Below, in pieces: positions 35,604-44,233 of a DNA stretch of 64,000 nucleotides; within the stretch, counting starts at the first letter, position 1; each line of letters begins with the position of its first letter. Location of the stretch: positions 496,001-560,000 of the forward strand of contig NZ_PTJC01000005.1 of the NCBI RefSeq assembly GCF_002934605.1, written 5' to 3'. A model generated the notes under the pieces. That model ran no database searches, had not been told where the DNA came from, and worked only from the letters and a program-made list of their open reading frames with translations. Origin of the DNA: Neolewinella xylanilytica (GTDB lineage: Bacteria; Bacteroidota; Bacteroidia; Chitinophagales; Saprospiraceae). The translations under genes were made by a program, and so were the position numbers.

Positions 35604-36068
35604 ATGGAATCGAAACGACAACGGCAGGTCTCCGAACTCATCAAGCGCAATTTCAGCATCGTTCTCCAGCAGGAAGGTTCCTACATCTACGGCGCCCAGC
35701 CCCTGGTGACCGTGATGGACGTGCAGGTGAGCCCCGATCTCAGCATCGGCAAAGTGTACCTCAGCATCTGGAATACGGAAAACAAACAGGCCGTCATCCT
35801 GCAAATGGACGAAGAGCACGCCCGGCTTAAAAGCGCCCTGGCCCACCGGCTGAAGCGCCACCTACGTCGCTTACCCGAACTCTCTTACTTCATCGACGAG
35901 ACCCTCGACGAGATGAATAAGGTGGACAACATTTTCGATCGCCTCTACGCCGACGATCAGATGCCGGGGAGTGCCTCGTCAGCCGAATCTCTCGACGCAC
36001 GGCGTTGGGGTTCGTCCTCGTCAGCCGAATCCCTGAACGCACGGCGTTCAGGTTCGTCTGACGAATAA
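35604..36068 (+). CDS. rbfA: Ribosome-binding factor A with repeat-derived C-terminal tail
   Basis: RbfA assists 30S maturation by binding near the 16S 5' helix. Residues ~1-122 are a normal RbfA KH-like domain (RQRQVSELIKRNFSIVLQQE, VTVMDVQVSPDLSIGKVYLS, IDETLDEMNKVDNIFDRLY). The last ~31 residues are unusual: a 14-codon unit SSAESLDARRWGSS is repeated as SSAESLNARRSGSS, then DE and stop. The DNA is a 42-bp tandem duplication whose first word CCTCGTCAGCCGAA matches an intergenic palindrome at 18923-18964. The tail therefore looks like a captured repeat. Stop is 10 bp before the rhomboid gene. Confidence 0.93.
   Translation: MESKRQRQVSELIKRNFSIVLQQEGSYIYGAQPLVTVMDVQVSPDLSIGKVYLSIWNTENKQAVILQMDEEHARLKSALAHRLKRHLRRLPELSYFIDETLDEMNKVDNIFDRLYADDQMPGSASSAESLDARRWGSSSSAESLNARRSGSSDE
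35974..36057. repeat. 42-bp tandem repeat inside rbfA
   Basis: Two adjacent 42-base units (35974-36015 and 36016-36057) differ at five positions. Each starts CCTCGTCAGCCGAAT and ends GGTTCGT, and the second runs into TTCGTCTGACGAA, a palindrome. The unit length is a multiple of three, so the frame is kept. Confidence 0.8.
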
Positions 36069-36078
36069 CCCCCCCACC

Positions 36079-36810
36079 ATGCTGAGCAAACGAAACCTCT
36101 CCAACGTGATCAAGTGGCCCCTCGGGCTGCTGGCCGTGATGTGGCTCGTGTTTATCGTCGACTACTACCTCTTTGGCGGGCTCCTCAGCGCCTACTACGG
36201 ATTGCATACCCGCCAACTGGCCGGCGTACCCGGTATCGTACTCTCCCCTCTTTTTCACGGGGGGTGGGGGCACATCGTGAGCAACAGCATCCCCTTCGTT
36301 TCCCTTACCGGCCTGCTGGTGTTCTTTTATCCCCGGCTGTGGCCGCGGGTGTTGGCCTCCCTCTGGCTGGGCACCGGCGTGCTCGTCTGGGTGCTGGGCC
36401 GGTCCGTTACCCACATCGGCGCGAGCGGCGTGGTATATGCCCTGGCCGCTTTCCTCGCCTTTAGTGGCTTTTTCCGGCGGGATTTCCGGGCCATCGCCGT
36501 TTCGCTGCTGGTGCTGTTCTACTACGGCGGGATGATCGTGGGCATCCTGCCGGGACAGGAAGGCATCAGCTGGGAGAGCCACCTCCTCGGCCTGATCATG
36601 GGCGTCCTGGGTGCCTACACCTACCGCGGCGAGCTGGAAGACCACGAGATCGCTACCCGCCGCAAAAAGACGGCGCGGGAAAAGCAACAACGAAAGAAGG
36701 AGCCCTTCCTCGATCCGGATGCCTTCGCCAAAACGAAGAAGGAGCGCGATAACGAAGCCTTCTGGACCCGCCTGAAGGAGCTCAGCGAACGGGAGCGACT
36801 GGAGCGCTAG
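36079..36810 (+). CDS. Rhomboid family intramembrane serine protease
   Basis: This 243-residue membrane protein has about six helices. It carries the rhomboid catalytic dyad: S116 in HIGASGVVYA and H168 in SWESHLLG. The HxxxN motif is in LFHGGWGHIVSNSIPF (H60, H65, N69). A long basic/acidic tail (residues ~185-243, RRKKTAREKQQRKKEP) is probably cytoplasmic. It should cleave single-pass membrane proteins within the bilayer. It lies 10 bp after rbfA, so the two are probably co-transcribed. Confidence 0.92.
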   Translation: MLSKRNLSNVIKWPLGLLAVMWLVFIVDYYLFGGLLSAYYGLHTRQLAGVPGIVLSPLFHGGWGHIVSNSIPFVSLTGLLVFFYPRLWPRVLASLWLGTGVLVWVLGRSVTHIGASGVVYALAAFLAFSGFFRRDFRAIAVSLLVLFYYGGMIVGILPGQEGISWESHLLGLIMGVLGAYTYRGELEDHEIATRRKKTAREKQQRKKEPFLDPDAFAKTKKERDNEAFWTRLKELSERERLER

Positions 36811-36856
36811 AATGCTGCCTCCGGCAGCGCCAGTAAAATGCTGCCTCCGGCAGCGC
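36811..36856. repeat. Two identical 20-bp hairpin repeats after the rhomboid gene
   Basis: AATGCTGCCTCCGGCAGCGC occurs at 36811-36830 and 36837-36856, separated by CAGTAA. Each contains GCTGCC-TCC-GGCAGC. No U-tract follows, so it is more like a REP pair than a rho-independent terminator. Confidence 0.65.
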
Positions 36857-36899
36857 TACAGGCCCGGTATCCTATATGCTCCCTACCTAGATTTACTGA

Positions 36900-37181
36900 A
36901 TGAGGATATTTGTCACCGAGCAAGACCGGATCTCCTACATCAGGGGCAAATTACGGTCAGACGGCGCCATGATTAGCGTTCAAACTATCAAACAGTGGCC
37001 CACATCAATTGCCTTCATCACCTGGAGTTTCGGAGAAGCCGAAAGCGATCACCGCTACCGGGAGGTCTTTTCATCCGGTAAGGAAACGATTTGTCAGGTC
37101 ACCACCCTCTTTGGAGTTTGGATCGTCAGCAGTAGGTTTTACGAGAAGACCCTCGACGGTTACGAACGTTGCCGTCGGTAG
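36900..37181 (+). CDS. Possible small hypothetical protein
   Basis: This ATG-initiated 93-codon frame (MRIFVTEQDRISYIRGKLRS...) has a mixed, protein-like composition, unlike the repeats that follow. It ends EKTLDGYERCRR. I recognise no family. It starts 90 bp after the rhomboid stop. It may be a real orphan, a decayed fragment or chance. Confidence 0.35.
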   Translation: MRIFVTEQDRISYIRGKLRSDGAMISVQTIKQWPTSIAFITWSFGEAESDHRYREVFSSGKETICQVTTLFGVWIVSSRFYEKTLDGYERCRR

Positions 37182-38158
37182 CTATTCCAGTCTGAACCAA
37201 ACGCCCTCCCCATCACATCTCTGCGAAAGGTAGCGCCCCTTCTTACTGCTGGGGTACCCCGCTCTCCGTCGCGTAGCGATTTCTCCTTTTACCGCCCCTT
37301 TGTGGAACCTCCGTGTTTAATTGGGTCTCGCCTAGCTCCTCGTCTGCGGCACGAGTTATTCTCAACACAAATTGCACGGATTTTTGCACGGAGGGTCACG
37401 GATTTCCGCGCACAACTCAGCGCAACTTCGTGGCCCTTTTCTTGCTGCGGTAAACCCCTCCGTAGCACAGCGACGCCTCTTTAACTTCTCGCTCGGTGGC
37501 ACCTCTCTTTATTCATTGCCGTGTGGCTCGGCTCGTCTGTGGCTCGATTTCTTAAACACAGACAGCACGGATTCGCTTCGCTCGGGCACAGATGGAGACG
37601 GATTGGCTGCGCCGCTACTTCGTGATTTCCCGCCGCACTCCGGATTCATTTCGTCGCTGCTTCGCGATACGCCGATTATTGAATGCGCTGCATGCCTTCT
37701 CCGCAGGCCTCCGTGAAACGCTGTGACAAAGCGATAAATCTCCGATCAAATCACCTCCTCGTGGTATCCTCCGGGGTCCACTCCGTGGCATCTCTGTGTT
37801 TAACCCGCTGCTCGCCTGCCGCTCCGTGTTCGCTCGACACAGATGCCCACGGATCGCTGCGATCGGGCATGGATTCCAAGGATTTTCGCGCAGCGACCGC
37901 CCTCACGCACGCTGTGGTATCTCTGTGCCGTACTCCGTGGCACCTCTGTGTTTAACCCCCTCCGCAAAACTCGGCGCCTCAGCGGTAAGCCTCCCCTAAG
38001 CGCAGCGCCTCTGCTACCCTCCAGCTACCTCCGAAGCCGCGGGGCAGTAATCGCGTCTGCCAGGACGTCGGCCGCCGCCAGTCATGTAGTGGTCCACGCC
38101 GCTGACAACACCTTTGTACTTCGTCCGTATAAACTTTAGACATGGTACCTTCTCTTCT

Positions 38159-38173
38159 CCCGCGCCCCGGCGC
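38159..38173. repeat. Dispersed 15-mer repeat, copy 4 (reverse)
   Basis: CCCGCGCCCCGGCGC, reverse complement of GCGCCGGGGCGCGGG; identical to copy 2. Confidence 0.7.
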
Positions 38174-38319
38174 CCAAGCAGCGCCCCTAACCCCGTAACC
38201 CTTTAGCACCGCAACCCCATAACCCCTTTTCTCTCCAGCCCCTTTACCCCTTGTAGAAACTTTCACTAAAAAATGAAAGCTACCCAACAACTACCCAACC
38301 CCCTAACCGTTTTGTCCCT

Positions 38320-39462
38320 ATGAACACCGCCGAACTGCTGGAAAAGGGACTCAACCGCGAATGGCTCACCGCCGAGGAAGGGGTATGGCTGCTCGAGAAC
38401 GCCGCCACCGCCGAACTCATGCACGTAGCCAACCAACTGCGCTTCGAGTCGGTGCCGGCGCAGGACGTGACCTGGATCATCGACCGCAACAGCAATACGA
38501 CCAACGTCTGTATCGCCAACTGCAAATTCTGCAACTTCTACCGGCGGCCGGGGCACGAAGAAAGCTACATCACCAGCATCGAGGAGTACAAGCAGAAGAT
38601 CGAGGAAACCTTCGCCTTCGGGGGAGAACAATTGCTGCTCCAGGGGGGGCACCACCCGGATCTCGGGCTGAAATTCTACTGCGATCTGTTCAGCGAGCTC
38701 AAGGCGCTCTACCCTCGGCTGAAACTGCACGCCCTCGGTCCGCCCGAGATCGCCCACGTAGCGAAGCTGGAGGGGATAAGTCACTACGAGGTGCTCAAGG
38801 CCCTCAAGGAATCCGGCCTGGACAGCCTGCCCGGTGCCGGGGCGGAAATTCTCAGCGACCGCGTCCGTCGCCTGATCTCCAAGGGCAAGTGCGGCGGCGA
38901 GGAGTGGCTGGACGTGATGCGGGCCGCCCACCAGCTCGATATCACCACCTCGGCGACGATGATGTTCGGCCACATCGAGACGAACTGGGAACGGATGGAC
39001 CACCTCGTGCGCATGCGGCAAGTGCAAAGCGAAAAGCCGGAGTACGCGAAGGGCTTCCTGGCCTTTATTCCCTGGCCCTTCCAGGATGAGGACACCATTC
39101 TCAAGAAAATCAAACGCGCCCGGAATACGGTGACCGGCGACGAGTACATCCGCATGATCGCCCTGAGCCGCATCATGCTGCCGAACGTAATCAACATCCA
39201 GGCGAGCTGGCTGACCGTCGGCAAGCAGGTTGCCCAGTTGTGCCTCCACGCCGGGGCGAACGACTTCGGGTCCATCATGATCGAGGAGAACGTGGTGAGC
39301 GCCGCCGGGGCCCGCTGGCGCTTTACCGCCGACGGTATCCAGGAGGCCATCCGGGAAGCCGGTTTCCGCCCGCAGCTGCGTACTCAACAATACGAATACC
39401 GGGAGTTGCCCACCGACATCCGCCAGCAACAGCTGGATACGGCCGAGCTGATCGTAGATTAG
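38320..39462 (+). CDS. mqnC: Cyclic dehypoxanthinyl futalosine synthase MqnC
   Basis: This 380-residue radical SAM enzyme cyclises dehypoxanthine futalosine in the futalosine route to menaquinone. The Fe-S motif is C64-x3-C68-x2-C71 (CIANCKFC). MqnC phrases include GGEQLLLQGGHHPDLGLKFY, ESGLDSLPGAGAEIL and ATMMFGHIETNWERMDHL. The C-terminal ligand-binding region reads NDFGSIMIEENVVSAAG. SLPGAGAE and LLLQGGHHP favour MqnC over MqnE. It is followed by an RsmI-like gene after 4 bp. No other mqn gene is in the window. Confidence 0.93.
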   Translation: MNTAELLEKGLNREWLTAEEGVWLLENAATAELMHVANQLRFESVPAQDVTWIIDRNSNTTNVCIANCKFCNFYRRPGHEESYITSIEEYKQKIEETFAFGGEQLLLQGGHHPDLGLKFYCDLFSELKALYPRLKLHALGPPEIAHVAKLEGISHYEVLKALKESGLDSLPGAGAEILSDRVRRLISKGKCGGEEWLDVMRAAHQLDITTSATMMFGHIETNWERMDHLVRMRQVQSEKPEYAKGFLAFIPWPFQDEDTILKKIKRARNTVTGDEYIRMIALSRIMLPNVINIQASWLTVGKQVAQLCLHAGANDFGSIMIEENVVSAAGARWRFTADGIQEAIREAGFRPQLRTQQYEYRELPTDIRQQQLDTAELIVD

Positions 39463-39466
39463 CGGC

Positions 39467-40171
39467 ATGGCCGGCACGCTTTACCTCATTCCCTCTACCC
39501 TCGGTCCGGGGGCGATCGATACGATTCCCCCCGCCACGCTCCTGGTTACGCGCCGGCTGCGGCACTTCGTGGTCGAAACCGGAAAAGTCGCCCGCGCCTT
39601 CCTGAAGGAAGTCGAACTCGACCATCGGCTACAGGAATGCACCTACTACGAACTCAATAAACGGACCCGGCCCGACGAGCTGCCCGCCTTCCTCGCCCCC
39701 ACGCTCGACGGGGAGGACGTAGGGCTGCTATCCGACGCCGGCGCGCCAGGGGTGGCCGATCCGGGGGCGAAATTGGTCCGGCTGGCCCACGAACGGGGTA
39801 TCCGGGTGGTGCCCCTAGTCGGGCCCAGTGCGATCCTGCTGAGCGTCATGGCTTCCGGAATGAACGGACAGTCGTTCACCTTTCACGGCTACCTCAGTCC
39901 GAAGCGGCCCCAGCTGGCGAAGGACCTGAAGCGACTGGAAAGCGAAAGCCGTAAACTGAAGCAAACCCAGCTCTGGATCGAGGCGCCCTACCGGAACCAG
40001 GCGACCATCGAAGTGGCGCTGGAGGCGCTGGCTCCGACTACGCTTTTCTGCGCCGCCGTCGACCTGACGACGGAAACGGAATGGGTACATACGGCTCCGA
40101 TTGGTGAGTGGGCGGTGGGAAAGGGGGAGGAGATTCAGAAGCGGCCGGCAATGTTTTTGTTGCTGGCCTAA
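39467..40171 (+). CDS. RsmI-like tetrapyrrole-methylase-fold SAM methyltransferase
   Basis: This 234-residue member of the tetrapyrrole methylase superfamily is closest to RsmI, which 2'-O-methylates C1402 of 16S rRNA. Seen: GTLYLIPSTLGPGAIDTIPP, GLLSDAGAPGVADPGAKLVR (SAM loop), VPLVGPSAILLSVMASGMNG, SFTFHGYLSPKRP and LWIEAPYRNQATIE. It is shorter than E. coli RsmI (286 residues) and lacks the C-terminal extension, as in a Bacteroidota subfamily often labelled simply SAM methyltransferase. Substrate therefore not certain. Probably co-transcribed with mqnC. Confidence 0.85.
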   Translation: MAGTLYLIPSTLGPGAIDTIPPATLLVTRRLRHFVVETGKVARAFLKEVELDHRLQECTYYELNKRTRPDELPAFLAPTLDGEDVGLLSDAGAPGVADPGAKLVRLAHERGIRVVPLVGPSAILLSVMASGMNGQSFTFHGYLSPKRPQLAKDLKRLESESRKLKQTQLWIEAPYRNQATIEVALEALAPTTLFCAAVDLTTETEWVHTAPIGEWAVGKGEEIQKRPAMFLLLA

Positions 40172-40221
40172 GGTCGAGGGTCGCGCGGCCTCCGGCCCAA
40201 GCCGATATTCCAGCGTACGGC

Positions 40222-40348
40222 AGCCCATTCACTAATTCAGTACGTCACCCATCCGCCGTTTTCCAAAGGACCCGTCGGCGGACCAGCTTACGCTGGGCAG
40301 ACGACTAGCGGTAGCCCATTCGCTAATTCAGTCCTTCACCCATTCGCC
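40222..40348. repeat. Direct repeat pair, AATTCAGT family
   Basis: 40222-40257 and 40313-40348 are 36-base units (core CTAATTCAGT, then TCACCCAT) that match at 32 positions. Between them lies CGTCGGCGGACCAGCTTACG-type sequence. Related words occur at 19045-19104 and 23855-23880. Confidence 0.6.
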
Positions 40349-40423
40349 CCCGACATAACTACCCGCCCCCCCGCCGCGTTATCTTTTCCCGATCTTTGCC
40401 TCTTCCCCGGAAATTTCCTTCCC

Positions 40424-43006
40424 ATGGCCGCACGGCTCACGCTCTTCTTCAGTCTGCTTTCCGTTTCCCTGTTCGCGCAGTTCGCCAGTCCGATCTCCTG
40501 GACCTTCGAGCAGCGCCACCTGGAGGGAGACGAATTCGAACTGATCGCCACCGCCCGGGCCGATGCCGGCTGGTCGCTGTACAGTCAGTTCACCGACGAG
40601 GGCGGGCCGGTACCGACTACCTTCTATTGGGACGAAGGGGCGCACTACGAACGTATCGGCCAAACGACCGAAACGGGTCACCGGAAAGAGGGGATGGACG
40701 AACTCTTCGGCGTCAACGTCATCAAATTCCTGAGCGACGAACCGGCGGTGTTTACCCAGACGGTGCGGGTACTCGATTACGGCCAGCCCATCACCGGGGA
40801 GGTCGAGTTTATGTGCTGCGACGACACCCAGTGCCTGCCGCCCACCACGGAGCCGTTCACCTTTTCCGTGGAGGCCCCCGCGGCTGCCCAGGGGGGCGCC
40901 GGCGCGCAGGAGACAACAATTCCCGAAAGCTCCACAGCCAGCGAAACACCCCTAACCCCGCCCGCTCCGGCCGAAGCTGCCGCGGATCCGACGGTAAATA
41001 TGCCGGCCGAGGAGGTAATGGCTAGTCACCGGGTAAGTCTGCCGCCCCCCACGGAGGAAACGCCGGTAAGCTGGGACTTTTTGGTAGAGGAAATGGGTGG
41101 CGATCGTTACCGCCTGTCGCTCACCGGCACCATGGCCGAAACCTGGACGGTTTACAGCAAGGACGTCGATCCGACGATCGGGCCGATCCCCACCGAGTGG
41201 GCGATTACCGGTACCGGAGGAGTGGAACCGATCGGTGCGGTCACCGAAACCGCCGATCACCTGAAGAAAAAGTACGACACGACCTGGGAGGCCGAAGTAG
41301 CCAAAATCGACGGCGGCACCGTCACCTATTCCCAGACCGTACGGGCGCCGAACGGCCAGGTCATCGAGGGCGACCTTACCTATCAGACCTGCAACGACGA
41401 GATGTGTCTGCCGCCGCGCGACCTGCCCTTCCGGTTCGATCCCACCACGGGAACGGCGAACCTGGACGGGATTACCAACGGGGAGTCGGACGGGGATCCC
41501 GCCACGGTAGCAGCCGCAACGCCTAATATTACCGACTACGCCATTAATGCCGAACCCGTGGCGTCCTGCAATATCGGGGAGGCCGCTACCCGGGGGCAGA
41601 GCCTCTGGACCATTTTCGGCCTGGGCCTGCTGGGCGGGCTGTTCGCGCTGATCATGCCCTGTATCTTTCCCATGATTCCGCTAACCGTAAGTTTTTTCAC
41701 CAAGAGCGGGGGAAGCCGTGCGGAGGGCGTCAAGGGAGCCGCACTTTACGGCTTCTTTATCTTCCTGATCTACGTATTGCTCAGCGTACCCTTCCACCTG
41801 ATCGCGGGCATCGACCCGGGTATCCTGAACAACATTGCCAGCAATATCTGGCTCAACATCGTCTTCTTCGTCGTCTTCGTGGTCTTCGCCGGCAGCTTCT
41901 TCGGCTTCTACGAACTCACCCTTCCCCAGAGTTGGAGCAACCGCGCGAGCCAGGCCGAAGGGGTTGGCGGCACCGTTGGAATTTTCTTTATGGCGCTCAC
42001 GCTGGCGCTCGTCTCCTTTAGCTGTACCGGACCTATACTCGGTAGCTTGCTCGTAGAAGCGGTAAGCGACGGGGCCTGGCCGCTGACCGCCGGCATGGCC
42101 GGCTTCGGCGTAGCGCTGGGCTTGCCCTTTGCTCTCTTCGCCGCCTTCCCCGGCGTGCTTAACAACATGCCAAAATCCGGCGGGTGGTTGAACAGCGTCA
42201 AGGTGGTGCTGGGCTTCGTGGAGCTGGCCCTCGCCTTTAAGTTTCTTAGTAACGCGGACCTGGTGGGTGACTGGAACCTGCTGCGCATCGAGCCCTTCCT
42301 AATCATCTGGATGCTGTGTGCGCTGGGGATTGCCGCCTACCTGCTCCGCCTGATCAGCTTCCCGCACGATAGCAGCAAGCGGAAGATCGGACCGGTTGCC
42401 GGCCTCGTAGCGGCAGCAAGTGTCTTATTCGCCGTATACCTGGCCTTCGGATTCACCAAAAACGAGGACAGCGGCAGCTACGAATCGCTGAATTTACTCA
42501 GCGGTATCGCACCGCCCGTCTGCTACAGCTACCTCAATCCCTGCGACTGCCCCCAGGGGATCACCTGTTTTAAGGATCTAGACGCCGGGCTGGCCTATGC
42601 CAAGGAAGTGAACAAGCCCGTTATGCTGGACTTCACCGGCTACACCTGCGTTAACTGCCGCAAGATGGAGGAGAACGTGTGGAGCCAGGACCGGATCAAC
42701 GACCTGCTCACCGAAGACTACGTCCTCATCAGTTTGTACGTCGACGACCGGAAAGAACTGCCGGCCGAGCAGCAACGGGAGGTTACCCGACTGGATGGGT
42801 CGGGCCGAAATTTCCTCATCGACCAGGTAGGGGAGAAGTGGCACTATTTCCAGCAGAGCGTATTTCAACACGCTACCCAGCCTTATTACGTGCTGGTTTC
42901 TCCGGACGGGCAGACGCTCAATCCGCCGGTTGCGTACACACCGGACGAGGAGAAGTACGAAGCCTTCCTGCGTTGTGGGCTGGAAGCGTTCCAGGGCTTA
43001 AAGTAG
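40424..43006 (+). CDS. DsbD-type protein-disulfide reductase with duplicated N-terminal domain
   Basis: This 860-residue electron shuttle carries reducing power across the inner membrane to periplasmic thiols. After a signal peptide (LFFSLLSVSLFAQ) come two DsbD-alpha-like beta domains (~20-150 and ~215-345). Each has a Cys-x4-Cys loop followed by LPP (CDDTQCLPP, CNDEMCLPP). The CcdA-like membrane domain (~400-690) has the buried cysteines C413 (IMPCIFPMIP) and C534 (SFSCTGPILG). The C-terminal thioredoxin domain has C742-V-N-C745. E. coli DsbD has only one alpha domain, so the duplication is notable. No redox partner gene is adjacent. Confidence 0.92.
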   Translation: MAARLTLFFSLLSVSLFAQFASPISWTFEQRHLEGDEFELIATARADAGWSLYSQFTDEGGPVPTTFYWDEGAHYERIGQTTETGHRKEGMDELFGVNVIKFLSDEPAVFTQTVRVLDYGQPITGEVEFMCCDDTQCLPPTTEPFTFSVEAPAAAQGGAGAQETTIPESSTASETPLTPPAPAEAAADPTVNMPAEEVMASHRVSLPPPTEETPVSWDFLVEEMGGDRYRLSLTGTMAETWTVYSKDVDPTIGPIPTEWAITGTGGVEPIGAVTETADHLKKKYDTTWEAEVAKIDGGTVTYSQTVRAPNGQVIEGDLTYQTCNDEMCLPPRDLPFRFDPTTGTANLDGITNGESDGDPATVAAATPNITDYAINAEPVASCNIGEAATRGQSLWTIFGLGLLGGLFALIMPCIFPMIPLTVSFFTKSGGSRAEGVKGAALYGFFIFLIYVLLSVPFHLIAGIDPGILNNIASNIWLNIVFFVVFVVFAGSFFGFYELTLPQSWSNRASQAEGVGGTVGIFFMALTLALVSFSCTGPILGSLLVEAVSDGAWPLTAGMAGFGVALGLPFALFAAFPGVLNNMPKSGGWLNSVKVVLGFVELALAFKFLSNADLVGDWNLLRIEPFLIIWMLCALGIAAYLLRLISFPHDSSKRKIGPVAGLVAAASVLFAVYLAFGFTKNEDSGSYESLNLLSGIAPPVCYSYLNPCDCPQGITCFKDLDAGLAYAKEVNKPVMLDFTGYTCVNCRKMEENVWSQDRINDLLTEDYVLISLYVDDRKELPAEQQREVTRLDGSGRNFLIDQVGEKWHYFQQSVFQHATQPYYVLVSPDGQTLNPPVAYTPDEEKYEAFLRCGLEAFQGLK

Positions 43007-43058
43007 GGGAAGGATAGAATCAGACCCTATCCAAAGCGTACTATGCAGGGGGGAAGCT

Positions 43059-43066
43059 TACCTTTG
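43059..43066 (+). promoter_or_regulatory. -7 promoter element TACCTTTG of the GT8 gene
   Basis: Exact TAnnTTTG match 44 bp before the ATG of the glycosyltransferase gene. Confidence 0.55.
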
Positions 43067-43110
43067 ACCAACCATTCGATTCTTTTGAGGCTCCCACAAA
43101 CCTAAAATAT

Positions 43111-44007
43111 ATGACTGAGCGTACCCGCTTTCACGTAGTCTTCAGCGTCAATGTAGGCGGTCTGCCCGGGTTGGGGGCTACGGTTACTTCCCTCATCCGT
43201 AACTGTAGTGAACCGGAAGCCCTCGTCATCAACATCATGTGCTCCAATATGCCGGAGCACCACATGAATAACATCCGGACGCTCTTTACTACGTTGAGTT
43301 TTTCGGGGGAGTATCGCTTCATTGAGTACGATGCGGATGAGGAGTTCAGGGGATTGCCCCGCCTGCTCGGAGATCTGACCCCCTACGGGCGACTGCTGAT
43401 ACCGGATTATATCGATGCCGAAAAAGTCCTGTACCTCGACAGTGACCTCGTCATCGATATCGACGTACTGCCGCTGCGCGACTTTGATATGGAAGGGCAC
43501 GTCATTGCGGCCGTTTTAGGGGGTAACGTGGAGTACACCAACGATTTGCCGTACTTCCTCGATCGGGGCTTCGGAAGGGACATGGCCTACTTCAACTCCG
43601 GCGTACTGCTTATCGATATCGACGCCTGGAAGAAAAAAGACATCACCCGGGTCTGGCGCGAAATCGTCAAAGACCGTCCCGAAACCATCCCGACCGTGGA
43701 TCAGACGATCCTAAATCGGGTCTGTGGAGGGGATTTCCGGCATCTGCCCAAGAACTACAACGTCGCTTTTCTGGCCCACTATAAGAAGCCGGATTACGAC
43801 CGGGCGGTATTCCACTTCATCGGATCTCCTAAGCCGTGGGATTTTCTCGGCAACCTGATCCACTCGGGCTATAGCCTCTGGAAGCAGTACAGCCCGAGCT
43901 TCTGGGAGAAGGAGTACCAGCAGATGAGCGTCGGTCGGCTTGACCGGGCCTGGAATATTCGGCGGAGTATCGGCCGAGCTTTCAAGAAGCGTTACGTCAG
44001 TAAGTAG
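43111..44007 (+). CDS. Family 8 glycosyltransferase
   Basis: This 298-residue retaining glycosyltransferase has a GT-A fold. The metal-binding DxD is D110-S-D112 in KVLYLDSDLVIDIDVLPL. AYFNSGVLLIDIDAWKKKDI and VDQTILNRVCGGDF are GT8 hallmarks, and HFIGSPKPW supplies the C-terminal metal histidine. It is LgtC/WaaJ-like and probably adds a galactose or glucose to a lipopolysaccharide-like or surface glycan. It stands alone with its own promoter, outside any visible glycan cluster. The C-terminus is Arg/Lys-rich, suggesting membrane association. Confidence 0.9.
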   Translation: MTERTRFHVVFSVNVGGLPGLGATVTSLIRNCSEPEALVINIMCSNMPEHHMNNIRTLFTTLSFSGEYRFIEYDADEEFRGLPRLLGDLTPYGRLLIPDYIDAEKVLYLDSDLVIDIDVLPLRDFDMEGHVIAAVLGGNVEYTNDLPYFLDRGFGRDMAYFNSGVLLIDIDAWKKKDITRVWREIVKDRPETIPTVDQTILNRVCGGDFRHLPKNYNVAFLAHYKKPDYDRAVFHFIGSPKPWDFLGNLIHSGYSLWKQYSPSFWEKEYQQMSVGRLDRAWNIRRSIGRAFKKRYVSK

Positions 44008-44233
44008 CTTCCGCGGATTTTCCGATCTGGTCGAACTGCCTCAGGGGCAGACCGCTTCATACCCAGCGGGCGATAACTGCGGTCTCTACCTACTTGTGCG
44101 GCGACCGCAGGGCGGAAGCCGGTCAATAACTGATTGAAGAGAATCCGGAGGCGTGCTTTAGCCGGTCGAGTCAGGAAAAGGTAAGGTCTGAACGGAGCTA
44201 TCAACCTCCCCCCGGGCAGGGTGTTCTCCCGAT

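Larger units (their letters stand above)
36811..38319. repeat. 1.5-kb gene-poor tract rich in CTCCGTG/CTCTGTG words
   Basis: Apart from a doubtful 93-codon frame at 36900, I see no gene. From ~37300 to ~37960 words such as CCTCCGTGTTTAA, CACGGATT, CACAGATG, CTCCGTGGCA and CTCTGTGTTTAACCC recur in both senses, interrupted by GC-rich fragments (CGCTTCGCTCGG). A second patch lies at 51735-51795. Short open frames here overlap each other with no family resemblance. 38159-38173 is a reverse copy of the 15-mer. Confidence 0.6.

Noticed and set aside
37302-38139. Several overlapping 60-110-codon open frames in the repeat tract
   Set aside because: They overlap each other in different frames, are built from the CTCCGTG/CTCTGTG words and lack family resemblance.
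38266-39477. Minus-strand open frame opposite mqnC
   Set aside because: It is a shadow of the plus-strand radical SAM gene, whose motifs are unmistakable.
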